From NCBI GenBank assembly GCA_037447655.1, contig JBBHKE010003544.1, positions 1 to 57,577 on the forward strand: 57,577 bases of DNA, read 5' to 3'. The stretch is from Zygnema cylindricum. Lineage: Eukaryota; Streptophyta; Zygnematophyceae; Zygnematales; Zygnemataceae. This document shows, piece by piece, positions 45,374 through 55,100 of this stretch (the first letter of the stretch is position 1; each line of letters starts with the position of its first letter). The notes below the pieces were generated by a model. The model was given only the letters and a program-made list of their open reading frames with translations. It was not told where the DNA came from and made no database searches. The position numbers and the translations under genes were made by a program.

Positions 45374-46033
45374 TGTTGAAAAGAAGTAATTAATATTCAC
45401 TTTTTAATTTAGACTCTAGAGTGAAGAGAGAGAGAGAGAGAGTTACCATGGCTGCCACCATTGTGAGAAAGAAACAGGAAGACAGGCAGACAGATATATT
45501 GATTGCCAAAATGTTGCCTTCAACCTCATTTGAACCTAGGTCTACGGAGTACTACATAGACGTACGCCTTAACCATTATAGAGTTTACGAAACGATATAC
45601 GTATTCAGTTCGCTATATATTTAATGTGTCACGCAAACGTCACTTTCATCAAAACACACCAAAATTGACAAAACGGCATCTATAGACAAACAACGCTCGC
45701 GGACGCGAATCTAATTGTGTAAAAAACATGATCAAACGGACGTCGTCGGCCCCTCCAAATCCGAATGAATCTTTAGCGCCTTTCAAACTTAGCGGCGCGC
45801 TGTGCCACGTGGCGCCACATCATTGGACGTCGGAAAAGATGGGAGGAGGAACGATGGCTCCCATGTTGACAAGTGTCATCCAAAAGGCCATGTTGTACAA
45901 TGGTCGTACAACAAGTACAATCGGACATTGAACGTTTTTATACTATACACCTTTTGATTGGCCGAGGGTAGATTAGTAAGTAGTTGTGAGTAGGAGTTAA
46001 AGGATTTAGCGTGTTTGAGGCGCCTCTCTCTAG
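45374..46033 (+). mobile_element. E2 5' LTR, outer part
   Basis: It begins TGTTGAAAAGAAGTAATTAAT, like 57090. It has the AG microsatellite (45425-45442), an antisense tRNA-like region (about 45520-45590) and the perfect palindromic G-box GCCACGTGGC (45804-45813). B7 interrupts it at 46034; the rest is 52442-52689. The whole LTR is about 903 bp. Confidence 0.88.
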
Positions 46034-47068
46034 TGTAACTCTGAGACCTCAATAGGTCCTCAGAGTAGGCAGCTCACACAAAGCCTCTAGGATAACCCTA
46101 ACCCCTTTGAGTTTCAGCAAGAATAACTGCCACCCTGGCAGACAAAAACTTTGATCTCTTTAACCCGTGTGAAGGCAAGACTCCCCTGAGGTGATAGCAA
46201 AAAGAATCTCTGAATTTTCTCCCGTGAGTAGTAAGTTATGAAGGGTCAAAGTTGACCTTTTGTACAGAAGCTCTCGAGGAGAGAGGGTCCTATCTATGAC
46301 ATTTTTCTAAGTCCTATCTCTCTCTAAAACTCTATCAACTGAAGTACGGCACCAATCATAATACTCTATCGTATAGAAAGGTACAGGTGTCGGTGTACTT
46401 TCTGTACGGCCATTGTACGACATGGCCAATAAGTCGACACATGTCATTTTTGGATTCAATCCTGAAATCCATGGAGATGTCGTATTCCAATGTGCTTGTG
46501 CCACGTGTCATTCGATGTGACGTTGACTGCAAACCGCCAAAAAACTATTCCACGATCTCGGCATGTTTCGCGGCCGTCCGATTAAAACGGATTTCAATCG
46601 TAGCCGTCATAAATACTTGCGCGATATTTGTTTCGCTTTCGAAACAAATTGTGTGGTATCCATTTCGCATATTCCGTACGCCGTACATTACAAACTGCTT
46701 TTATGTCCAAATATCCCATTAAATGAAATAACCTACGTGTAAAGATTTATCTATTTATCAAACCCTATATCGTATAACTTTTATTCTAGTCTAATTTGTT
46801 AAGGCTACCGGCTACATGCAGCTTTGACGAACTGTAGGTACCAAGTTCAAATCCTGGGTCCGTCAAGTTATATTTTGGTAAATCTACCAATCTAAAGTCT
46901 ATCCCCGTTTGGATAGCATAGGCGGCCATGGCTCTATCTCCGTCTCCAACTTTCAGTGACTGCGACAAGTGTGGGAGCTGGAGAGAGGAGTTAGAGGCAG
47001 ACTGCCTGTGCTTCTTTTTTGCATTTTACACATCCTAGAAAATACTAAAATAGCCTTTAAATTCTACA
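46034..47068 (-). mobile_element. B7 3' LTR
   Basis: 1035 bp, minus-strand TGTAGAATTTAAAGG...CTCAGAGTTACA. The left flank TCTAG (46029-46033) duplicates 52442-52446. A polypurine tract AAGTGGAG (minus) lies inside. Hairpin 46932-46996, G-box 46499-46509. Confidence 0.93.
46787..46876 (+). other. tRNA-like A-box/B-box module, antisense in the B7 3' LTR
   Basis: TAGTCTAATTTG (46787-46798) fits the pol III A box TRGYNNARNNGG with one mismatch. AGTTCAAATCC (46844-46854) fits the B box RGTTCRANNCC completely. A TTTT follows at about 46873. The spacing is like that of tRNA genes. No full tRNA cloverleaf is present, so it is a relic or a mimic. Confidence 0.45.
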
Positions 47069-47081
47069 CTCCACTTGTTTT

Positions 47082-48653
47082 CTAGTCACTCTTTATTTTA
47101 AGAGCACACTTCTCTCGGCAGAAAATTAGTCTAGGAGAAGGCACAGGTTTGGTCATCAAATCTACTACCATTTCACTGTCTAGATTATACTCCAAACTGA
47201 TTATTATGTTTTCTACTTTCTCTCTAACAAAGCTAAGTCTAATGTCCATGTTTTTGGCTTTAAAGTGATGTTTAGGATTGGCAGAAATGGCAATCGCAAC
47301 CTGATTACCACAAAACACTTTTTGGCCACCACTCTTAAGATGACCAAGCTCACAAATCAAAGACTTGACCCACATTAGTTCTTTTACAGCAGAGCAAGAA
47401 GCCATGTACTTAGCTTCCATGGTGGACTGGGCAATGACCTTTTGCTGCTTGTTGCTTCAGCAACATGCTAAATCACCCACATACAATACATATCCAGATG
47501 TGCATCTCCTCATAGGAGCATCCCCTTAGCTGGCATCACTCCAAGTGGTGATGTCAGTATTGTTCCCACCCAAATGCAACCATAGATCCCTAGTTCTTAT
47601 GAGATATCTAAAGACTCTCTTAGCAGCCTCCTAATCTTTCTTAGTGGGAGCATTCGGACTTCTACTTAGCACTCCTACAGCTGCTGCTATGTCCAGACGG
47701 GTAGAATTCATGAAATATATTAGGCTGCCCACTTCTTGTCTATAAGGGATGGTCTGCATAATTTTTTTCTCTTCCGGGCCTATCTCATCATCTAGGATTA
47801 TAACTCCATCTTCCACACTCCCCTCAATTCCCTTCTTTAATTCCATAGGAGTGGTACAACTATTAGCCTTGTTCATTTGGAATTTTTCTAACATATTTCC
47901 AATGGCCTCTTTTTGAGTTAATCTTATTATTTTCCTATCTCTGTCTCTCTCTACCTGAATTCCCAAAAAATACCTTGCTTCTCCCATATCTTTCATCTCA
48001 AATCTTCCTTTTAGATCATTTTTCAATTTATTTATTTTATCCATAGATTTACTTCAAACAAGCAAATCATCAACATTAATTGCAATAACAATAATTCCTT
48101 CCTCATTCTCAAACAAATAAATTGAGTGATCTGAGCTGATCTGAATATATCCCAAACCTGTAAGAAACTCATCGAGATTCTTGTTTCATTGCCGGGGCGC
48201 CTGTTTCAGCCCATACAAAGATTTGATCAAATGGATAACCTTGCTTTCCTCCCCTAGCTCTACAAATCCTTCAGGTTGTCGTATAAAAATTTCCTTCTCC
48301 AACTCTTCATGTAGGAAGGTCGTCTTGATGTCCATCTGATGCAGCTCCATGTCTTCTGCTGCAGCCATATTGAGAAGTATCCGAAATGAAAGAAACCTGA
48401 CAACCGGAGCAAAAGTTTCCTCGTAGTCAATTCCCTCTTTCTGGGTAAATCCCTTCGCCACTAACTGAGCCTTGTAGCGCTCAATGGTGTTATCCGGGTT
48501 GAGTTTCAACTTAAATACCCACTTACACCCAATTGGTTTCCTATCAGGAGGAGAACCCATCAATTCCCATGTATCGGCAGCCATAATTGAGGCCATCTCC
48601 TCATTAATGGTTGTCTTCCACCGGTTTCTCTTAGGACAAGTCATTTCCTCATT
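47082..48653 (-). pseudogene. B7 RT and RNase H
   Basis: Blocks: 48644-48186 (EEMASIMAADTWEL, GCKWVFKLKLNPDNTIERYKA, LHQMDIKTTFLHEELEKEIF, SLYGLKQAPRQ), 48044-47631 (MGEARYFLGIQVERDRDRK, TPMELKKGIEG, PYRQEVGSLIYFMNST), 47420-47082 (KNMDIRLSFVREKVEN, VVDLMTKPVPSP). The RT active site reads NVDD near 48075, so the aromatic residue of YVDD is lost. Frameshifts and stops lie between blocks. Confidence 0.88.
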
Positions 48654-49228
48654 CTAAGTTTGAGGTTCATTGGGGTGAGACAGTTTGGTTACCTTATTGT
48701 TGACTTGCCTCTCTTGCAGTCTTTTGCTGCTTCTTCTTCCTCCCTCAAACTCAGTTGCCGGAATAGATGGCTCTCTTGAATTCTTCCGAACAGTTTCTAC
48801 TTCTCCCCTATCTCTTGCTTCTCGGTCAATTTCCACCACGTCTTTCGTTTCACATTTGGGTCCTTCTCGATTTGATTTGTGCCTGCAATAATATCATCTT
48901 CTTGAAATCCAAGATAGTTAGGAAGCTCAAAGTCATCAGAATTTTCTGACTCAAATCTGATTCTGACTGTCTTTCTATGCTTAAAGGGATCTGTAGATTT
49001 TCCTTCATCCATAACCACTAGATGCTTCACTAGGATAATATCCTCTCTTTTGAGATCATAGACTCTATATCCTTTTACATCTTCATCATATCCTAGTAGA
49101 TATCTTGGTTTTCCTTTTGGATGTAACTTCCTGTTTGACAGATTTGTGTCTAAACTGAACACTTGACTACCGAAAACCTTTAAGTGTGAAATATATGGTT
49201 TTAGGCCTGTCCATCTCTCATAGGGTGT
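48654..49228 (-). pseudogene. B7 integrase C-terminus and linker
   Basis: Open 49162-48797 (FSLDTNLSNRKLHPKGKPRYLLG, DLKREDIILVKHLVVMDEGKS) and 48839-48654 (PSIPATEFEGGRRSSKRLQERQ, KLSHPNEPQT) in different frames. A stop at 49226-49228 separates it from the upstream integrase frame, and a TAG follows PQT. Confidence 0.85.
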
Positions 49229-50635
49229 TTAGCCTTTTACTGCTGAAGTAAGAACTCTATTCTTGAGATAATTTGCACAGTTCATTGCTTCGGCCCAAAA
49301 CTTCTTTCCTATCTTCTTATCTAACAGCATACTCCTAGCACTATCACTTGGTGTTCTATTTAATCTTTCAGCTACACCATTCTGCTCAGGATTTTCAGGA
49401 ACTGTCTTTTGGTGTTGCACTCCATCTTCTCTCAAAAAATCCTCAAACTGGTTAGAGGTATACTCTCCACCATTGTCATTCCTTACTCTCTTGATTGAGG
49501 TTTCATGAAGTTTTTCACTCCATGCTTTATATTGTTTAAAATATTCCTGAGCCTTTGACTTATTTCTCAAAAAATACACCCTGGAATACCGAGACCAATC
49601 ATCGGTGATAGTCATCATAAATCTTTTCCTCCCGGGTGATGGCACTTTGGCTAGCCCCCAAATATGTGTGTGTACTAAATCTACAATCTTTTCTCCTTTA
49701 TAGGTTGCAGTTTTTGGGAAGGGCAACCTGTGTGCTTCACCTTGAGCACATCCACTACAATCACTTAGATTCTCACTCTCACCGAACTGAATTCCTTCCA
49801 CTACTCCCATCTTTTTCATCTCTCTTAACTTATCTAGATTCACATGCCCAAGCCTCTTATGCCACAACATTATATAATGAACACCAGCATAATAAAGTTT
49901 CTTCTTTTCATTGCTTAAAATCAGCCTAAACATCCCTTTGCTACCTTTTTCAGCAGTAAAATAAATTTCCTCCTCAAAACTAGTAGTAAAGACTCCTTTT
50001 CTAGTGCTAGTATCAAATCCCTTATCATCTAATACAGACGTAGAAATGAGGTTTTTGTTCAGCTCTGGAATAAACAATACATCGGAGAATGTAACTGTGG
50101 ATGTCTTTCCTTTTACTAACACTTTTAGATCTACAAATCCTACAAGAGTAGTAGTGACTATCCTCCCATCCTCGTACTCTATCTCTACGGTGGGAATCTT
50201 TTTTATCTTAGTGAATATGCGTTTATCTTTACACATGTGCATGGATGCACCTGAGTCTACAATCCAGCCTGCTTCACCTTTCAATCCACCGAAAGCACAT
50301 TTCTGCTTTCGTGGAATTTCGACCTCGTTTTTCGCTTCCAACTCCTCATCCAATAGGAGTTCATCGTCCTCGTCCTCGGATTCCGCCTCGTGTACCTGGG
50401 TCACAAGGGCCTTTTTCTTTCCTCTCGGGGGTCTACCGGTCTGCCCCTCCTTTAACCGCAGCTCGGTTAACTTAGTGCATTCAGCCACATAGTGCCCGGG
50501 TTTCTTACAAAAATGACACAAACCTTTAGGAGTCCTTGGTCCAAACTCCTCGGTCTGATTTTTTTGCCCCTCCCCTCGAAAATTTCCAACCTGTTTCTTG
50601 GAATCATTGTTCTTCCAATCAGTCCCAGTTGCCAA
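49229..50635 (-). pseudogene. B7 gag C-terminus, protease and integrase core
   Basis: A 468-codon open block, the best preserved piece of family B. It holds zinc knuckle CHFCKKPGHYVAEC, an acidic stretch, protease WIVDSGASMHMCKD (D-S-G-A intact), FSDVLFIPELNKNLIS, pre-integrase LWHKRLGHVNLDKL with CSGCAQG, and integrase. In integrase the expected HTD reads HTH (about 49655), so the first catalytic Asp is His; RNDNGGEYTS and NGVAERLN keep the other two. Length and order match the same region of C and A1. Other copies here are judged against this one. Confidence 0.9.
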
Positions 50636-51400
50636 AGCTTACCCACTCTTTCCTCCTCTTCGGATCTCACTCGTATTCTCCCGAACAAGAATCATTCCTA
50701 CCACTGAATTCCAAAACCACCTTGAGTTTGCCAAGTCCTGCACATGGTTGACTATGTTCTCGAACTCATCGGTTAACTTCAACAGTAAACAGTTAACCTT
50801 TTCTTTTTCACTAAATACTTTTTCAGCACTCTCTAGTTCCATAAAAAGTGAAGCAAGCTCAAGATCTTCCCCCCTTTGTATACATACTCCTTAATTTTCT
50901 GATCAGCCAATTGTTGTTGCTGAATCATACCACTTCGAACATCTTTATGAGAGCCACCCAAAGATCGGATGCCCTCTCTGCCTGCAAATCAAAAGATGCA
51001 AGCCCTTGAGTAACATGGCGGAGGATGAAGTGCTTAGCCGCAATATTGTTAAGTCCTTAGTATCGATATCATTCTCCTCGTTCCTCGGAATGGGTGACAT
51101 GAAAACCAAACCGGTAACTATTCGTGTGACCGTCTTCTTATCCTTTCCTTTGACCACCACCTCCCCTTCTTTTGTATCCTACGTTGAAAATGGATCTGCG
51201 TCTCTAGTGAATCTGCCTCCTGTAAACCCTAGAGGTATCCCAAGACTTTATGGACGCCTCACTCGTCCACTCACTATTCCCCAAAAACATTTCTCACATA
51301 GAGCTCCTCTCATCATATTTTCCCAATATATGAAGCCAGCTCCATTAAATATGGGCACCCTAGATGGTGGGCCCATAACTTGTAACTTTGAGACCTCCAT
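50636..51400 (-). pseudogene. B7 gag N-terminal part
   Basis: It starts at ATG 51400 inside the LTR and reads MEVSKLQVMGPPSRVPIFNG across the primer site, then the conserved YWENMM, HFSHRAP-shadowed region, and 50842-50639 (MELESAEKVFSEKEKVNCLLLKL). Several frameshifts, including a short deletion near 50860-50940, break it. The Gag role is inferred from position and from similarity to B2, B5 and E2. Confidence 0.83.
51369..51380 (-). other. B7 primer-binding site (half-tRNA type)
   Basis: Minus-strand AGTTATGGGCCC next to the LTR end GTTACA: 11 of 12 bases complementary to initiator tRNA-Met positions around the anticodon. Confidence 0.75.
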
Positions 51401-52441
51401 AGGTCCTCAGAGTAAGCAGCTCACACGAAGCCTCTAGGATAACCCTGACCCCTTTGTGTTTCAACAAGAATAACTGCCACCCTGGCAGACAAAAACTCTG
51501 ATCTCTTTAACCCGTGTGAAGGCAAGACTCCCCTGAGGTGGTAGCAAAAAGAATCTCTGAATTTTCTCCCGTGAGTAGTAAGTTATGAAGGGTCAAAGTT
51601 GACCTTTTGTACAGAAGCTCTCGAGGAGAGAGGGTCCTATCTATGACATTTTTCTAAGTCCTATCTCTCTCTAAAACTCTATCTCCTGAAGTACGGCACC
51701 AGTCATAATACTGTATTGTACAGAAAGGTACAGGTGTCGGTGTACTTTTTGTACGGCCAGGGTTTTTTTAGGGTTTCTTAGGTCATTGTACGACATGGCC
51801 AATAAGTCGACATATGTCATTTTTGGATTCAATCCTAAAATCCTTGGAGAAGTTGTATTCCAATACGCTTGTGCCACGTGTCATTCGATGTGACGTTGAC
51901 CAGAAACCGCCGAAAAACTTTTCCACAATCTCGGCATGCTTCGCGGTCGTCCAATTAAAACGGACTTCAATCGTAGCCGTCATAAATACTTGCGCGATAT
52001 TTGTTTCGCTTTCGAAACAAATTGTGTGGTATCCGTTTCGCATATTCCGTACGGCGTATATCACAAATTGCTTTTATGTCTAAATATCCCGTTAAATAGA
52101 ATAACCTACGTGTACAGATTTATCTATTTATCAAACCCTATATCGTATAACTTTGATTCTAGTCTAATTGGTTAAGGCTACCGGCTACAGGCAGCTTTGA
52201 CAGACGGTAGGTACCAGGTTCAAATCTTGGGCCTGTCAAATTCTATTTTGGTAAATCTACTAATCTAAAGTTTGTCCCCGTCTGGATAGCATCGGCGCCC
52301 ATGGCTCTATCTCCCTCTCCAACTTTCAGTGACTGCGAAAAGTGTGAGAGCAGGAGAGAGGAGTTAGAGGCAGACTGCTTGTGCTTCTTTTCTGCATTTT
52401 GCACAACCTAGAAAATACTAAAATAGCCTTTAATTTCTATA
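51381..52441 (-). mobile_element. B7 5' LTR
   Basis: 1061 bp, ending in the TCTAG duplication (52442-52446). Compared with the 3' LTR it has a 26-bp insertion with AGGGTTT units (about 51760-51785). Hairpin 52305-52369, G-box 51872-51882. Confidence 0.93.
52160..52245 (+). other. tRNA-like A-box/B-box module, antisense in the B7 5' LTR
   Basis: TAGTCTAATTGG (52160-52171) is a complete match to the A box consensus. GGTTCAAATCT (52217-52227) matches the B box at 10 of 11. CCAGG and CTTGG around TTCAAAT can form a T-arm, and AGTC with GGCT a D-stem. TTTT lies at about 52243. It runs antisense to the element. Confidence 0.5.
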
Positions 52442-52689
52442 TCTAGGTGACCTTTTGAATTTATACGCCATCTTTGGCCAGCCATAACTTATTGCTCAGG
52501 GGAGCAAATTCAGTGATTCATTTTGCGTTTGACTCAGCGGAGTCTTCTTCTCACAAAGATGAGGGTGGTCAGAATATTTGTGTGCCGGGCCGGCACTTAT
52601 TCAGTGGAAAATTGAAAGGGTCAAATATTGTCCTATAGGCTTTACATAGGCTGCTAATTTTGTGGATTAATGGAGACCACCGAATTTCA
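52442..52689 (+). mobile_element. E2 5' LTR, inner part
   Basis: It resumes the E LTR after B7 and matches E1 at about 650-895: CAGCCATAACTTATTGCTCAGGGGAGCAAATTC and GAGGGTGGTCAGAATA. It ends ...GAATTTCA. The first five bases, TCTAG, are the duplicated target. Confidence 0.9.
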
Positions 52690-53720
52690 GGTTATGGGCC
52701 CACCCTCTAGGGTGCCCATATTTAATGGATCAGAATTTTTTTATTGGGAAATGAAGGTAGAGGGAGAATTTTTTGAGAAGCACCTATGGGGCATAGTGTC
52801 CGGGCAAATTTGATGCCCACCTCCACCTAGTTTTGGACGAACATGTTTTTCTGGCACCTCCGTCACAACAATTGTTAAAACATCAGCCACCATCACAAAC
52901 GATGTCGAGGAAGGGGAGAAATAATCATGGAAGGATAAAAGGGAGGAGTTGCTTCTAGAGGGACTCCATTGTCAAGGACAATACCGGCAGCAGCACCACT
53001 AGCAATGGTGACATGGAGTCAAACCGAACGGTTTAATATGAAAATTGGAACTAAAAGGACAAGGTGGCTAAGCTCTTAATTCTCAAACGTGTAGTGAAGG
53101 GTATTGCCATTCCCCATATGCATGTTAGATCTTCCTCTTCGATTTGGGTATCTCTAGTAAACAAACATAAGAGTGGGTCATTGTAGCTGCAACAACTGGC
53201 AAAAAATAAGATTTCAGCTTATACTTACAAAGGAGGAAGTATGAATGATTATTGCAATGAATTAGGAGCATTATTTGGAGAACTAGAGAGCGTAGGAAAC
53301 TCATGGTCTGAGAGATAAAGAGTAAATACACTGATAATGAAACTACCTAAAGAGTAAAGAAATATCATTAATCGGTTGTAGGGTCTAGGTGATAGCAATT
53401 GGAATAGGGATGATACAGTGGGGATAATTTTAGTGAAAGAGAGTACCATAGAACTTAGGAGAGGAAGTCCGAGTGTTCAAGCATTGGCTGCAAGATCTGA
53501 TTGGCAGAAGCGTGATGAGGAAAAAGGAAAGGACCCTTATCAAAACTTTGGAGGAAAATGACAAGGAGGTGGAAGATTTGATCGACAAGGGAGAAGAGCT
53601 CCTCGAGGTGGATTATGTCACTTCTGAAAGAAACCGAGACATTATATGGCAAATTGTGTCAAACTTGCAAATCTTCGACTGGAATATGGACAAGGTTCCT
53701 CAAAAGATTGAGTAAAGAAA
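52670..53720 (+). pseudogene. E2 gag
   Basis: ATG 52670 lies 20 bp inside the LTR; the frame reads METTEFQVMGPPSRVPIFNG and FFYWEMKVEGEFFEKHLWGIVSGQ, then a TGA. Later pieces include a GGSMNDYCNELGALFGELES-like segment (about 53232-53290), and near 53600 a zinc knuckle relic out of frame (CHF.KKPRHYMANCVKL). Multiple stops. Confidence 0.8.
52690..52701 (+). other. E2 primer-binding site (half-tRNA type)
   Basis: GGTTATGGGCCC, all 12 bases complementary to GGGCCCAUAACC of initiator tRNA-Met (anticodon CAU inside). It adjoins the LTR CA end with no spacer. Confidence 0.8.
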
Positions 53721-55100
53721 ATGGCTTTTCTGACTCAAGTTCATGACGAGGAAGAAGATGACGTAACCAGACTGGAAGAGGAGCTTGAGGAGCTTCTTCT
53801 TAATCCGAAAAACACTGAAAAGCATGTTGGCATTCTACGGAGACAAAAGTGTGCTTTCGGAGGTAAGAGGGATCCATCTGAGGATGGGTGGATCATGGAC
53901 TCAGGGGCCTTAATGCATATGTGCAAGGATAAGAGGTGGTTGACTAAATTAAGAAAAATTCCAACAGTTGAGATAGAGTTTAGAGATGGTAGAGTAAAAA
54001 CCACAAGTCTTGTTGGATTGGTTGATTTAAAAATTCTAGTTGATGGAAAGGCTTCAATTGTAACACTCTCAGATACTTTACATTCCACAGCTTAGCAAGA
54101 ATCTAGTCTCTACAACAATTCTAGATGAAAAAGAGTTTTAAACCGGAACTAAGAAAGGAATCTTCACAGCTAGCTTTGATAATGAGGTTTATTTCATAGC
54201 TAAAAAGGGTAGTCAAGGAATGTTCAGAATTGTACTTTGCAATGAAAAAGGTATTTTCTACTCCTTTGGAAGTGATATGATGCTTTGGTACAAGAGGTTG
54301 GGGCATGTGAATCTAAATAGATTAAGGAAAATGAAGAAAAAAGGAATAGTGGATGGAATTGAGTTTGGAGATGATGAGACTTCAGATGATTGTAGTGGAT
54401 GTGCCCAAGGGAAGATTCATAGACTTCCATTTCCAAAGAAATCCACATTTAGAAAAGAGAAAGTATTAGATCTAGTTACCACTGATGTTTGGGGACCAGC
54501 TAGGTATGCTTCACATGGGGGGAAAAGATGGATGCTAACCATTCCAGATGATTGGTCTAGATACACTAAGGTATATTTTCTTAGACATAAGTTAGAGGTA
54601 CTAAGATGTTTCAAATAATACAAAGTATGGAGTGAAAAATTACATGACATCTCAATAAAAGAGATAAGAAGTGATAATGGGAAAGAATACACCTCAAAGA
54701 ATTTGAGGAATTTCTTAAACAAGAAGGAATCCATCATGAGAAAACTGCTCCTTATAACCCGAAACAAAATGAAGTACAGAAAGACTGAATAGAACTTTAG
54801 GAGATATGTCCAGAAGTATGCTAACTGATAAAAGAATAGGATTGCAGTTTTGGGCTGGGTCTATAAACTATACTAACTTCATCAAAAATAGAGTGCTAAC
54901 TTCTGCAAATAAGGAGGAAACTCCGTATGAAAGGTGGACGGGAAGAAAACCACATTTTTCTAGTTTGAGAGTGTTTGGAAGTCAAGTCTACAGTTTCGAT
55001 TGCGATAAGACTAAATGGAAGTTAGAGGGAAGAGGGAAACCAAGATATCTTGTAGGATATGATGAGAGCAAAAAGGATAACGAGTGTATGACTTGAAAAA
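53721..55100 (+). pseudogene. E2 protease and integrase
   Basis: Open 53721-54095: acidic region, then WIMDSGALMHMCKDKRWLTK (D-S-G kept, next A kept). 54220-54618: LWYKRLGHVNLNRL, CSGCAQGKIHRLPF, TTDVWGPARYASHGGKRWMLTIPDDWSRYTKVYF. Frameshifts lie near 54100 and 54620-54790, where SDNGKEYTS and NPKQNEVQ can be read in shifted frames. 54806-55096 is the C-terminus (FWAGSINYTNFIKNRVLTS, HFSSLRVFGSQVYSF). Confidence 0.87.

Noticed and set aside
46786-46968. Small LTR ORF (minus) beginning MSQSLKVGDGDRAMAAYAIQ
   Set aside because: It covers the hairpin and tRNA-like block and is not conserved as an open frame in other B LTRs.
52160-52245. A real tRNA gene
   Set aside because: No complete acceptor and anticodon stems; only the A box, B box and a T-arm are present.
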